Shown: positions 33,454 to 45,525 of the stretch, piece after piece | How positions within the stretch are numbered: position 1 is the first letter of the stretch | Layout: each line of letters opens with the position of its first letter | From: Corylus avellana | Taxonomy: Eukaryota > Streptophyta > Magnoliopsida > Fagales > Betulaceae | Length of the DNA: 64,000 nt | Assembly: GCF_901000735.1 (NCBI RefSeq) | Contig: NC_081542.1 | Coordinates: 27,419,093 to 27,483,092 of the forward strand | Direction: 5' to 3' | Made by a program: the position numbers and the translations under genes | The notes under the pieces: generated by a model | Told to the model about the DNA's origin: nothing | The model's database searches: none | Seen by the model: the letters and a program-made list of their open reading frames with translations, nothing else

Positions 33454-34992
33454 TTATACAGCATATAGTACAGATTCAAGTACATCTTGTGTTTGCATTC
33501 TATCTACAAAAAGATGAACAGTTTTCTCTCTAGCAGGTGAAGGTATGTCTTCAGGATCTCTCTTTGGTTTTACCCATCTCCCATGAGCATTACAAACTAA
33601 TCCCTTGTTGGCCAATTGATACCAACAACGTGGGATCCTAAGCTCATTAACCAACATGTCACATGCCTTGTTCACTAAGGCAACATCCCTCCTCGCATCA
33701 GACCGAAATGTTGTGCTAGTACTATGAAACCCATCGACAAGATGAAGGTATGTCTCGAGGCTATGGAACCCTGCCAAATCCAATCCTCGTTTGAGGTAAG
33801 GCGATGAACGAACATCGAGCTTCAATTCAGCTCCAACATGGGTGTAAACCCATTCTAAAGTCCCCGTTATATCATCAAATTTTTGTAAACCCTCGTTGAA
33901 TACAAGTCCCGGCATCCGAGGGACCATGTCTTGCTTAATCACCACCCTCAATGTTTTAACTCCTAGCTGATGAAGCTCATCTCGAAAAGCCACGTTTCCG
34001 ACCCTCGGAGCGCCGAAGGAAATCACGCTGACGGGAAGGTCGTGGATGGTTGATGCGGCTTCGTGAGCATTGAGGAGAGCCAATGCGCCACCCAAGCTAT
34101 GACCGGTGATTGTAAGGCTAACTTGTTCACCTTTTTCCCTATACAATTCAACAAGCCTTGTCACTTCTTTCATCACTTGCTCTGAGGCGCTTGTTTTGTT
34201 GTACCTAGTAGATTCATTCTTACAAGTGTAAAGACTGTGAAACCCGTGTTCAACTTTGGCATCTCTCTGCCCAAATGGCTCTAACTTCCTTTGCATATCC
34301 TCGTACCACTCCGAGGGCGCCACGGTTCCACGCCACGCCACCACAATGTCTCTCCGTCCGATCCTACGTGTCTCCTCGTCATCGCTGACCGCCACATATC
34401 CCATCCAGTTGGAATCTTTGCTCCACGTGTTAACCAAATGTGACCTCTCCAGCCACTGAGGCATATCTATGTGGGACATGGCATAAATATAGTTGGTGAC
34501 TCTGTAGCCATTTTTAGTGAGGCCTAGTTTCTCAAACAAGTTTTTGCGGTTGTAGCGGCAACTCCCGCAATACTCGGAGAAAGAATCAAAATCAAAAGCG
34601 TCGTATGTTGCTTGTGCGAATTCTCCATATTTGACAACCTCTCGTCGGAGCCAAGGTGGAAGAGGATCCAAAAGATTGTCCCAATCTGAAGAACCGTGGA
34701 TCTCACGCCACTTGTGCGCTATCACCTCCTTGGGAGAAGTTGTGGGAGTGGAGGGTTTCTCTTCACTAAAAGAGTCCCAAATGGATTGGTGAAGCTCCGT
34801 ACGAGGAGGGGTTTCAAGATGGAGGTGGAGGAGATGTGAGAGCGATTCGGCGAGGCGTGAAGCAGGATTTGATGGTTTTGTTTTTGGGGGATCAAGAAGA
34901 GCTTGTTGATGGGCATGGACTACAGAAATCCTGGTCATGGTGGAATATTGTGTGGTGGGAAGATGATTGTAGATCATTGTGGATAGAGCCAT
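33454..34992 (-). CDS. Class-I phospholipase A1, chloroplastic type, copy B (512 aa)
   Basis: Intact paralogue of the gene at 23941-25482, same strand, single exon, one residue shorter near the N-terminus. Ser/Thr-rich transit-peptide-like start; catalytic Ser299 (GHSLGG), Asp355 (KQDMVP) and His410 (FHSLETYLHLVDG). Copy B keeps family-typical residues where copy A has changed: Arg209, Ile216 in GRRDIVVAWRGT and Gly344 in LGVKTLRVV. It is the better candidate for the ancestral function: sn-1 hydrolysis of plastid lipids, which in DAD1-type members releases precursors of jasmonates. Specific substrate and role cannot be read from sequence. The coding region, TATA box and flanks are shared with copy A, so early regulation was probably the same. 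Confidence 0.94.
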   Translation of the reverse strand: MALSTMIYNHLPTTQYSTMTRISVVHAHQQALLDPPKTKPSNPASRLAESLSHLLHLHLETPPRTELHQSIWDSFSEEKPSTPTTSPKEVIAHKWREIHGSSDWDNLLDPLPPWLRREVVKYGEFAQATYDAFDFDSFSEYCGSCRYNRKNLFEKLGLTKNGYRVTNYIYAMSHIDMPQWLERSHLVNTWSKDSNWMGYVAVSDDEETRRIGRRDIVVAWRGTVAPSEWYEDMQRKLEPFGQRDAKVEHGFHSLYTCKNESTRYNKTSASEQVMKEVTRLVELYREKGEQVSLTITGHSLGGALALLNAHEAASTIHDLPVSVISFGAPRVGNVAFRDELHQLGVKTLRVVIKQDMVPRMPGLVFNEGLQKFDDITGTLEWVYTHVGAELKLDVRSSPYLKRGLDLAGFHSLETYLHLVDGFHSTSTTFRSDARRDVALVNKACDMLVNELRIPRCWYQLANKGLVCNAHGRWVKPKRDPEDIPSPAREKTVHLFVDRMQTQDVLESVLYAV

Positions 34993-35074
34993 GATTATCG
35001 ATCACCTGGGAATTAATCCTTGGGATTTGAAGGTGAAGATTAATGTTGAGGGGATGTGGGGGAGATGAAGAGGG

Positions 35075-35083
35075 TATATATAA
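35075..35083 (-). promoter_or_regulatory. TATA box of PLA1 copy B
   Basis: TTATATATA on the minus strand, about 85 bp before the ATG. The conserved counterpart is at 25588-25596. Confidence 0.6.
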
Positions 35084-35406
35084 TAGGAAGAGAGGAAGAG
35101 TTTCACGCGGAATCGTAGTGGACTGGAGCAAATGTTAAAAGACTTGACTTGTATATGAAAAGGTCATATTAATTAAGTACATGATTCACACGTTTGATGG
35201 GGATTGGGTCAGTGGTACTATTTGAATTATCTAAAATTACTTAATAACTTGTGACCAAGTCCAACAATCTATATATATATATATATAGAAAGAAAAACAA
35301 CATTTTCTTTTTTTTTTACATTGGAATCATGCCTGAATTTGATGCCCCATATTCATATCTTTTAAGGCATTACTTATTATTAGAAGCGTCGATTTCAAAT
35401 ATTTTA

Positions 35407-35812
35407 GGGGAAACTTCACTGAAGACCCCTAAACTTCTATCCGATTTGATAAACCCTCTCTAAAACTTCAAAATCTCTCAATTTAGTCTCCTAAATTTTC
35501 AATTGCTCTCAATTTGGACCACTTCGTCAGATTTCAAACGTTACATGACATATATACCTCTAACTTTTGTATAAAATTCTAACTTCCAAAACATTTTTTT
35601 TATTTTATTTTTTTAAAATAACAAAAATCTTGGATATTTTGGTCCTTTTCTTCCTTTTTTTTTTTTTTTTTTTTTTTTGAACTGCTAAAATTAATGTAGG
35701 GGTCCAAATTGAGACCAATTGAAAGTTCAGAGGACTAAATTGAAAGATTTTAAAGTTTAAAGAAGTATTTCAAAACAGGTAGAAGTTCAGAAGTGTTCAG
35801 TAAAATTTTTCC
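35407..35812. mobile_element. Mutator-like MITE, 406 bp
   Basis: Terminal inverted repeats of about 110 bp (left end GGGGAAACTTCACTGAAGAC; the right end is its imperfect complement). It is flanked by perfect 9-bp duplications AATATTTTA at 35398-35406 and 35813-35821. The centre is T-rich and non-coding. It is present only in block B, upstream of PLA1 copy B. Confidence 0.85.
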
Positions 35813-35824
35813 AATATTTTAATA

Positions 35825-38380
35825 ACAAAAGTGGATGTTACAGTTAAGTACCATTTTTGTTATATAATACTTCCAACTACTACCGGAAGAGGGAGTATAA
35901 TAGAGGACGAAGTATACAACGAGCTTGTATTCCAAAGTAATATGTGCATCATCATCAATTTTTGTGGTCAATTTGGTTTCAATAGGGTGCATGATTTTGG
36001 AAGGTGACCCCTCCAAAAACATACTTAAATTTATATAACTAATTTTTAGTAATATATATATATATATATATGAACGAGTTAACGAGTTTGACAGACGAGC
36101 CGGTTGAGCTTTAATTTAAACTAGCTAGCTCACAAGCCTTTATCGAGTTTACTCGAGAGAGTCAAGTATGTATCATTTATTAATCAAGTGGGTTTTTACA
36201 CTAACAAGCTATAATTTGGGTCCAAGCAATCCGAGCGAGTTGTGGAGCAGACTAGTTTTTTACTGCCCTAATCTTTGATATTATCTAATTGAAGAGCCCT
36301 GTGCTTAAATCGTTCGATTTCTTTCCAAACAAAAAAGTACTCATCAATTTATAAATTGAATCCAAATCTGAGATTTCATTAATTCTCTCTTTATCCCAAA
36401 TATTTCAAATGGATTAATCATCAATTAATTTTTTAAATAGTTGAAGCGCCTTTATTAAACTTATTATCTGCAGAGATTGAATGAGTCTCATTTCTTGGAT
36501 AAGCAGAGTGCCCGTTCTAGTTAGCCCAAATATAGTATTAATGCTTTACTATATATTTAAGGTTCTTTTATTATTTGAACTATTCAATATTTCAACTTTT
36601 ATGTCGTTTACAAACATATGCATAAAACTGAAAATAAAAATGTTTTTAATTAATGAAAGACTTTCTTGACAAATGTTAAATAAAAAATATTCAATCTTGA
36701 AAATACTTGTCTAGGAACAAACATTACTGAAAAGTACTTGCTCTAATTTTCAAGATAGGCCAGCTCATGGGGCATTGTAATGAGCATTATATTAACATCG
36801 AGTAATATTAGAAGTTCTTATCTGTTCTTTTTGTGTCATTCTATGAATGTATGTTGTGACTTTTAAAATTATTATTTGATCAAAATTAAATAATGATCAA
36901 TTACAAACCCAAGTGATATCATTTTTTAGAGTGACTTCTAGTATTACTCAGATACAGCTATTAATACAAAACCCTAGCTAACAATAAGGGTGAACTTAAA
37001 AGCGATTGAAAAATAGAATATTCATATTCCACCCTTTAATAATTCCAAAATAAAATTACAAAATTCGTAATAAGAGTATGTTTGACATTGCAATTTCATA
37101 CACAAAAAATGCGATTTTAAACCAATTCACATATAAAAATTAAATTTCAATTTTAAAAGTCAAACCGTAATTTTATCAAACACTTAACTGTATTTTAATA
37201 ATTATTATTTTTAAATCGTACTTTTTAAATTGTAAACGCAAACAACCCGAGAATAAGGGGAGATTGAACCCCATTTGACCAGTGGAAAGAATATAAAACT
37301 TGGCTTTATAACATACTACATCCAACCAGTACGTACCGGACGATAGAGTATAATATTAGGTCAGTTTTTTGACATTCAACACATACACCTTGGCAATATT
37401 CCAACTTCCACGTGTGAATAAAACACCCAGTCAATTACTTTCTTGCATGTAATTAAAGATATGGATTTAGGACTGGAGGAAACTGCAAACCTTTTTAACT
37501 TTCAACACGTCGGGGTTGGTATATTCCAACGTCACATGTGTACGTATCATGCATTCCCTCGATGGGCTTTGAAAAAAAATAATTGAATCCCACAATTTTC
37601 TAAGGAGAAAAATAAGTCAAGGGAAAGGGTTATATTACAAAGATTACAAGCGCAAAATTTTCCCAAGTTTCACAAGTATTACTTGTGAAAGTCTCTTACA
37701 TATATAAAACTAAACTCAAAGTAGAATGATACCGGTTTAGTGATAGCGCTTTCTGAACCACTGATGTACCATAATGAGAATGAGTCATACTATAATTCAA
37801 TTGGTCTTGAAAGTTAAAGTTCTTTCTAAGTCTGTTTGATAAAGACTTTTACATACTTATTACAGTCTTTTACATACAAGACTCAACTCAAAGTAGAATG
37901 TAAATCAAGAGTAATGCTAAATACTCAATTATAATCCTGTAAACATTATCAAATATGATTCGAGTCATATATTTGATACGCGAACTTCAACATCGACAGC
38001 TTGATGCTATCAGATTTTTTGGTCTTCTTTGATGAATGAGATAGAATTTTTAGCTCTTCTGGTTAGAAAATCGTGGCATGCCATTCACTGAATCAGAATG
38101 CATAGCTTTATAGGGATGAAAAATATTTCATTAGAATTTTGAAAATGGATTTATGGGTAAGTTTGTGTTGAATGCATTCGATCGTGGCTTGCTTTTTCAA
38201 TTTAAATATTTACATACAATAAAGTAATTGAGTCGTGAATGCATGATACACATGTAGGTGTTGAAATGTCAAAAAGTTTGCAGCATTTTAAATCGTACTT
38301 CTACCGACTATTATATTATTTCGTCTGCTAGTGCTTGGAAGTCGTTTGGTCAAAAGCCAGGTTTTATATTCTTTGGTTTA
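35825..38380. other. Intergenic upstream region of PLA1 copy B
   Basis: No gene supported. It shares segments with block A (36451-36570, 37240-37450, 37470-37680, 37979-38365). A MITE-like stretch at about 37070-37245 has GTATGTTTGACATTGCAATT and rough complementarity at its far end. Confidence 0.45.
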
Positions 38381-38381
38381 T

Positions 38382-38778
38382 GGTCCGTTTGGGAGTGTAT
38401 TTTTTAAAAAATAATTGCGTTTTTAAATAAAATCGTAATTTTGGAGTGTTTGAGATTATGATTTAAAAAATACAAATATTAAAATCGTGAAAAAATCCGT
38501 GATTTCTATAAGCTGATTAGAAGGTGCTTATTTGAAAAAGTGCGAATTTAAACCAAAATCACGATTTCGTTTAAAACAATATTTGGCGCAATATTTACCT
38601 ATTTGGCCATGAAACCGCAATTATATGCTAATGTTATCCAAACACTCAATTGATAAAAAAAAATACTTCTTAACATGTTTTACCAAATGCCTATGCGATT
38701 TTAAAAAGTAGCGATTTCAAAAACGCAATTTTTAAAATTGTATTTATTGAAATTGCACTTCCAAACGAGCACTTAGGG
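38382..38778. mobile_element. hAT-like MITE, about 395 bp
   Basis: The left end GGTCCGTTTGGGAGTGTATT pairs with the complement of the right end TGCACTTCCAAACGAGCACT. The interior is rich in AATCGCA / TGCGATTTT words on both strands. This end sequence is common in plant hAT-derived MITEs. Target duplication not resolved. Confidence 0.55.
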
Positions 38779-39678
38779 TCCGTTAAATTATTACAAGATA
38801 ATATATACGGCAAACTAAATTATAAAGAATAGTTACAGCATTAAGTTAAATTATTCCTATATGAATTATGATAATAAAAGGATATATGCCGACAGCATCA
38901 TGTCTTGGGAAAGAAGAGATGCTGCATGTCTAGTCTTTCCAAGGCGTCACATAAGTTTAGCTTATCTGGAGAATATTTTGTTGAGCTTGAGTAACTGCCT
39001 GGCTCATGTATTCTAACACTCTAGACTGTTAAGGATAAAATTCCATCATTCAAGGTGATTAACAGGCCATGATTCAATCTGACTGACAGCCCAACTCACA
39101 GCTCTCTATGCTTCCTGTGACAAGCAACCCCTCAGCCATATTTTGCTTCTCTCCAGGATTTAAGTAAGCAACAACTGTATTCTTCCATGACAACCAAAGA
39201 TAGAAGTCTTCTCATTTTTCATAATTGGTTTTACTTTTGCCTCTAGTGTATTAGCCTACATGTGGCTTTCCTTTTGTACTTTTTTCCTTTGTAATTTATC
39301 TTGTACTAAGCTTGGCTATATATATATATGAATAAACTACTATGATGTTGGTAAGTTAACCAAATCAGTGCTTCTCAAATTCTATCATAGACCATTTAAA
39401 GGGAACCATTCAATTCGTAATAACTTATGCTTGCAATGAGCAAAGTGAAGATTTTTTTCAGGTAAATGTTGTAGAACATACAAATGCTCTAACTAACTTA
39501 TGAAGAGGATAATTAAACAAAAAAAAAAAAACTTATGCAGAGGATTAGGATTATTTCCAAATGGCCGCTTGAAGTAGTTTCTTGAATTGTTTTTCAGCAC
39601 TTTTTCACACACGGGTCATGCTTTTTCAATGTAAAATTTTTAATTTTTTTTTTCACATCATGCGTTTGATAAAATGCC

Positions 39679-39922
39679 TAAGGCCTATTTGAGATTGCGT
39701 TTAAGTAAGTTAAAAGTGCGTTTAACACTCAAAAAGTCCGTTTAAAGAAAAAAAGTAATCATTTGGTAAAAGAATTAAAAGCACTTTTAAAAGTCTAAAA
39801 AGCCTAAAAATGACCAAAATGCACTTTTGGCAAAAGCTTAAAAATGAAGCTTTTGCTAGAAAGCATTTTTTTTTTTACTTAAAAGCTCTATTTCTCAAGT
39901 GCAATCTCAAACAGATTCTAAG
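39679..39922. mobile_element. hAT-like MITE in the left arm
   Basis: GGCCTATTTGAGATTGCGTT on the left and the complement of GTGCAATCTCAAACAGATTC on the right form the ends. The counterpart in the right arm is at about 60084-60340. It was therefore present before the inverted duplication. Confidence 0.6.
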
Positions 39923-40263
39923 CCAACATTACTTGTGTGTTGTATGGAAAAGGTGAAAGCTTACTTATGTTGGTGAGGGTATAGGCTACCAAGTAAGCTT
40001 ATGAAAATTGAAGGATGACAAGCACATCAAGTCAAAAGTCACCTAATCACCCTCATCCTATACAATCCTATACAAGCACATCAAGTAAGTTCAATTAAAT
40101 TTGTTAGCTTTAGTTAAGGTTAGGAAGTTAATTAGTTATGATATGAGATTTAAGTTTGGAATAAAATTTTAATTGAGGTGTGTTTTTTTTTTTTTAAGAA
40201 AAACAATGATAAAATGATGAAGCTAGATAGAGAGCTTCATAGAAGCTTCACCTTTTTTATTTT

Positions 40264-40306
<43 letters not shown>

Positions 40307-40921
40307 CTAGAGGATGTGTCGGTAAGAACAAACAAAAAGTAACAAATGAAACCATGCAGAATCAAAAGGCAAATGAAAAGAAGAAATACAGGACCGCATT
40401 ACTGAAAGAGAAAGAGAATGGGACTTTCTCTATTCAAATAAGGGAAAACAGGGGACTTCCTGCCGAGTTAAAACAGAGAAAAAATGCTGCTGCATTAATA
40501 AGCAGCAGAACTTCTGTCATCCTTTTCCTACAAACATTAGAAAAACTCCCCATCACTCGTTTTTCTATAAAAGACCCAACACTTGCCATCTTCGTAAAAT
40601 ACCAAAAAAGAGAGCAATAATTCACCTCCCCTGTTCTGGCTTCACGCCAAGAGTACATGAGAAGGCAGAGAGACAGAGAGATTAAAAAAAAAAAAAAACA
40701 GGGAGGAGATCCCTTGAAGTAGCGGCCATTTTGTGTAGCGAGGTGAGGACTTTCAGTGTTAGTTTTTTTTTTATAATACGTTCCGTTTATTTTGCGAAAT
40801 AGACCCCAAATAATAGAATGGTTATTCTTATAGAATAGCTATTTTTTCATTTATTAAGAGTTTATTTCTAAGAATAGTTATTCACACAGAATAAATATTC
40901 TCTTAAAAGAGAAATAGTTAT

Positions 40922-41592
40922 TGTTGAGAGTAAATACCTCCCATTTGGGCCTGGCAACCCAAAGGCCCACAGCTCAGTAACAAGGCCATGAACTAAGTCC
41001 CAACAAGCATGTTCTATAATTAATGAAAGTCCAGCTCACAAGGATCGACGTTGAAAAGAAGAAAGATATTATGCAAGCCCGGTTAGTCGAGGATTGACTA
41101 CCCGGGGACAGCCCTCCTGAGGCTGTCAAACCCTTAGCTTCCGAGAGATCATTTGTCACTATAATCAAGCATTGTAGCCACGCCAAACTCCCAGTATTCA
41201 AACGGTTGACTCTCATTGGGTTAGAGAGTCTTTTCGCTATTATCCAATATCACAAGGATAGTGTTAGAGCTCGCATTAAACTACCATTCTCAATTCAAAT
41301 TAGGCTACACGGATAATACCAAAAGGAAAGAGGATCAAGCTATAAGACTCGGATAAGATCACAGAAGAACTCCAGTCTGAGTGAATCTATCGGCCTATAA
41401 ATAGATCGCACTCCAGGTATCAACACTGACGTTAAATACATAGTGATTACTTGCACCTTTCTCACAGATCTTACTTGAGCATCGGAGGGAGATCACGCTC
41501 AAGACAGGACATTTTCTCTTCGTGTTTACTTTCTCTATTTCAGGATTCGATCTCAGAGCCCTCATTCACATGTACTAGAAATTGTTCTAACA
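40922..41592 (+). mobile_element. Solo-LTR-like unit in the left arm
   Basis: 671 bp starting TGTTGAGAG and ending TTCTAACA, with TG...CA ends and a TATA-like CCTATAAATAG at about 41394-41404. GTTAT and ATTAT flank it, a 4-of-5 match to a target duplication. No internal coding region. The same unit is at about 57513-58185 in the other arm. Confidence 0.55.
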
Positions 41593-41744
41593 ATTATTCC
41601 TCTAAAAAATGAAAAGAATAGCTATTCCTGAAAGAATAGACAAAGTGGTTCAAAAAAAACCATTTTTTGTTTTATTTTTCTTTCAAACTTAAAAATTCAA
41701 AAAACAAAAAATAAAAACAAAAACTGTTGAATGTTTTGGTGGCA

Positions 41745-41925
41745 CGGCCATCCACAGCAAACCCTAGAGGTGGCCGCGCCACCCCTGATGTTAGTGGGGG
41801 TGGCCGTGACCACCCCCGGGTAAGAATCCGGGATGGCTGCAACCACCCTCCGAGGGCACCAGGGGTGGCCACACCACCCCTAGGGTTTGCTTTGGGTGGC
41901 CGGCCACCCACAATTTCAACATTTG
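41745..41925. repeat. GC-rich GGTGGCC block, left arm
   Basis: An island of GGTGGCCG, CCACCCC and CGGCCACC words in otherwise AT-rich DNA, open on both strands. The overlapping frames (Arg/Gly/Pro-rich) follow from base composition and are not called as genes. Related blocks are at 21176-21360, 28460-28625 and 57190-57365. Confidence 0.7.
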
Positions 41926-42369
41926 GTTTTTAGATTTGAATTTTGAAAAAATCATATGGGCTCTTTAGTAATTTTGGTTCAATTTCAATTATGCAATATG
42001 TATTGCTACAAACTAAGGAATATAAATAATTATTCAATTCAAACATCTTCAATTTCCAGTAATAACTACTAATTTTCCTAACGGAATACACATTTCACAA
42101 ACCAAATGAGGCCTAAAGTTTTATGTTGCTCATAGAATGCGATTTATGTGTGGGGTTAATGACAAAGTGGTTTATAAGAACCAGAATTTGATTTTAGAGA
42201 TTTTCTTGTAATTGATTGTAATCTGCTATCATCAGATTTGATGATTTGATTACCATATTTATCTATCTCCATTTTCCTATAAGGACTCGGCTTCCATGCG
42301 GCAAACCAAACTACCGCATATTGTTTGAGGGCTGTGATTCCCTTAGGCAAACTACTCATTAACTACACT

Positions 42370-42915
42370 AACGTGGACAAAAATAAAAAAAAATAAAAAT
42401 AAAATATAGGGGAAATTAATCCCATTAACTCCCTTCCATCTTCTCTCTTTCTTTTTTTCTACCCAATATGATTCTCTCTCTGTTTAGGAAGATCTTTCTA
42501 CCCAAGAGAGATCATTGGTTCTTTCTTTCTACCCAAGAGAGAAAGAATAGAAAGAAAGAGAAGAATTGATAGTTTTCTTATTGAACAAGCAATTTTGAGG
42601 ATTGCTCAACCTCCAAGTTCACAATTGAACCAATGTCTACAAAGCTACTGATTACATCTCAAAAGAGTCTATTTATAGCTTCTTCATGAACTAACAACTT
42701 CTAACTAACTCAACTGAACTATAACATAATTAACAGAAGCTAACAGAATTAACAGAAGCTCCTAACTAGATAGCTAAGCCACATGCGGCTGCTTCCTTCT
42801 AATACAATCAATTAAGTAAGATAACCAACTACTCATTTTGTTCTTCCACCCTTGCATCTCCATGTGGATGAATATGCAGCTGCCACCTCATCATCTTCTT
42901 GCACAGCATATTACA
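42370..42915 (-). mobile_element. 3' LTR of the minus-strand gypsy element
   Basis: On the minus strand the segment opens TGTAATATGCTGTGCAAGAA just after a purine-rich AGGGAAGTAT (polypurine tract), downstream of the integrase fragment. It contains a TATA-like GCTATAAATAGACTC (about 42668-42682). The far end is not exactly defined because it abuts the left inverted arm. Confidence 0.55.
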
Positions 42916-43705
42916 ATACTTCCCTGTTTAAAACACCTTGCCCACAAGGTGTGGGTAGGCCTTTTCAAGGAGTGAAACTCCTCCCAAGTTGCATCCTTAG
43001 GAGAATGTCATGTTCATCTTACCAACACTTTAGTAATTGCATGATTGTCTTGAGCCCTAGACCTCCGAGCTAGCACTCCTACTGGTTCAGGCTGAATGAT
43101 CCCATTTCAATCGACAAGAGGCAATGTAGGGACTGCAGTATTGCTTCTCCCTATCTTTGGCTTGAGTTGTGAGACATGAAATGCATGATGTATCTTGGTA
43201 GTGGCTGGTCAATTCAATTCATAACCTACCTCCCCAACCTTTCTAACCATTATGAAAGGACCATAGAATATAGGGAACCATTTCAAAGCCCTTCGACTAA
43301 CTAAAGAGCCTTGTCTGTAAGGCTGCAACCTGAGATACACTTGTTGTCCAATGGCTAAGGTCCTCTCAGACCTTCTCAAGTCAACATATTTCTTCATTCT
43401 TTGTTGATCATCCTGTAGATTATGTTGTAAAAAGGCTAAGATCTCCTCTCTAGACCTTAAGACTACATCCACAACAGCCACCTTAGTAGTCCCGGGTACA
43501 TAGATCAACAATCTAGGTGATAGTCTCCCATAAACAGCTTCAAAAGGTGTCATCTTGATGGATGCCTTCCAACTGGTGTTAAACTAATATTCAATCCAAG
43601 GTAGCCAAGATATCCACTACTTAGGCCTATCATGATCAAAGTACCTCAAATAGTTTTCCAGACTTTTGTTAATTAGCTCAATTTGGCCATCTGTTTGTGG
43701 ATGGT
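42916..43705 (-). pseudogene. Gypsy integrase C-terminal part (first piece of a split element)
   Basis: The minus-strand frame at 43209-43553 reads MTPFEAVYGRLSPRLLIYVP, then DLRRSERTLAIGQQVYLRLQPYRQ and FYGPFIMVRKVGEVGYEL, the C-terminal domain of chromovirus-type gypsy integrases. A T-P-F-E-A-V-Y-G-R motif is standard there. The host element is cut at 43705 by a 7.5-kb insertion and continues at 51226. Confidence 0.8.
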
Positions 43706-45090
43706 TGATAAGGGCCGAATGTTGCACATTCAAGCCCCTTAATTTACATATGTTAATTCCTTAGCATTGTTATTTGTTTGATTTTGTTTTGTTTTGTTTT
43801 TTTTTTTTTTTGTGTTTCTGGTCTCATTTGACAAACCATTGGTAATTGGGCTTTAAAAGACAACATTCTGAGCATTCTGGATCTAGGATCGAACGCAGCA
43901 CTCCTGGGATTGAGCGCACCTGTGCTCGAGCATATGCGGCCAAGGATCGAGCGCATGACTGCGCTCACGCGCATATCAGCTAGGCTCGAGCACACATAAC
44001 CTCGGATCGAGCGCACACGGGCGTACAGTGCACGGTAAGAATCCTTTTCCAGTTTGGACTTGGTTTTCAGTCTCCCAATTGGACTAGGAGACTGACTTCT
44101 GATTTTCTGAGGATTTCTAGGGTTTTAGGGTTTTCCAAGTCCCTATAAATAGAGCTCTAAACATTGTAAACAGACACACCGCTTCCTAGAGCTAGAAATC
44201 AAAAAATTGTTTTTGAAACTTAGAAGATTATGAGCCGCTAAACCCCTTCGTGGGGTGTAGATGTAACCCTATCCAAGTACAATGGTTTGATTGTATTTAA
44301 TTTCTAGAATTTCAATTTATGCTTGTTAATTGTATAACTATGAGAATTGCTACCTTTTGATTATGTTCTTAATTATTAAATGCAATTGTTCTTAAATTCC
44401 AAAATCAATATTTGTGAAATTCTTCTCTTGTCTTAGAAAGTATTTTACTTTTATTGAAATCAAATCATTCTTGTTTTCTGTGATTATGAGGATGATGGTT
44501 ATACAATGGGTTTAATTGACATATGATCAATAGGATTTGATAGGCCATGCCTAGGGAAGACGGATTGTACTACACCCTAGTTTAGTGTAATTTAGGTAGA
44601 CAGTCCGTGCCAACCGAAGATGGGTTACACTTATTCATTGATTGTATGTATCCTGTTAAAGAATTTGATAATTTATACCTAGGAAAGACGGGTCGTACCG
44701 CATCTTAGTGGTTAGGTGGACGATCCGTGCCAACCGAAGATAGATTATGCTTATTCTTTAATAAGGTAGTTTCTTGTTTATTTATAACATGCATAGAATG
44801 AATTTCTGGGATTAATTATGATTAACCATTGTTGTGCGGATAGAGGTGAAGTCAATACCCTACACTCTCTCTCTTATTTTAAATCTCTTTTATTTTCATG
44901 CACTTTAGTTTTAAAGAAAATCAAATCAAATATCTTTTTAATTAAGTTAATTTTAATCTTTCGAATTTGATAATAAAACCCCTATAGTCCTTGAGGTTCA
45001 ACACCCTCAATATAGCCATATCCTACAGGATTCGTACTATTACGAATGGTAATTTTAATTGATATTTTTTGTCACAAAAATACCACATCA
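43706..45090 (+). repeat. 5' LTR of the Athila-type element (1385 bp)
   Basis: TATA-like CTATAAATAG at 44143-44152. Upstream lies a cluster of GATCGAGCGCA-type words (43885-44030). It pairs with 49881-51225 at high identity. It is longer because of a T run (43795-43812) and about 22 bp missing in the 3' LTR near the first GATCGA word. Confidence 0.92.
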
Positions 45091-45115
45091 ATTTTTGGCA
45101 CCATTGCCGGGGACT
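45091..45115 (+). promoter_or_regulatory. Primer-binding site region of the Athila-type element
   Basis: Just inside the 5' LTR, after a short spacer, lies TTGGCACCATTGCCGGGGAC. Athila-group elements use a tRNA-Asp-complementary TGGCGCCGTTGCCGGGGA, and this differs at a few positions. Assignment is by recollection of the family. Confidence 0.7.
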
Positions 45116-45525
45116 ACTTAATGGTTTTATTGTCAAATTTTTAAGGATTAATTTTAGCTTAATAATTAATTTTTCTGTTTTAAGTTGCTAATTTTAATTA
45201 TGTTGTGTGTTTGTTTTTTTTTTAGAATTTGCAAACAGGTCTGTAAGCTGCCTTCTCTGTGACTATGATCGAGTGCAAACCGCGTGCGATCGAGCGTACA
45301 GACGCACTTCAGCAAGCACCAAGCCAGTAGCGCTCGAGCCCTCTCCACGTGTGCTCGCACCCATCTGCGGCAGTACACTCAAGCGCACCTTGTCGTGCGA
45401 TTGAGCGCACTTGCGGCAGCTTGCATCCAGAACCCTGAGTGCAATCTAAGGCCGTTTGTGAGCTTTGTTTGGTTTATGTTTTTAGCTTATTTTCTTTCTA
45501 TTCTTTTTAAATTTCTGTTTAGTTT

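Larger units (their letters stand above)
32385..38380. repeat. Duplicated block B (PLA1 copy B and its upstream region)
   Basis: Partner of block A (23723-30120), with the same order and orientation of landmarks. It is shorter because it lacks the 28.3-28.8 kb element and neighbouring sequence. It has its own insertions: a LINE-like tail at 32711-32938 and a Mutator-like MITE at 35407-35812. Confidence 0.8.
38795..42225 (+). repeat. Left arm of large inverted duplication
   Basis: Reads as the reverse complement of 56871-61995. Shared landmarks in mirrored order: CCGACAGCATCATGTCTTGG (38889 / complement near 61915), GGCTGTCAG-type segment (39085 / 61710), the AGCGGCCATTTTGTGTAGCG phrase (40721 / 59300), the LTR-like unit (40922-41592 / 57513-58185), the GC-rich block (41745-41925 / 57190-57365) and the final AATTGATTGTAATC (42211 / 56871). 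No gene is supported in it. Confidence 0.9.

Noticed and set aside
41672..41933. Arg/Gly/Pro-rich open frames on both strands (also near 21139-21379 and 57100-57378)
   Set aside because: Complementary frames in a GGTGGCC-rich repeat. Composition explains their openness, and no protein family is recognised.
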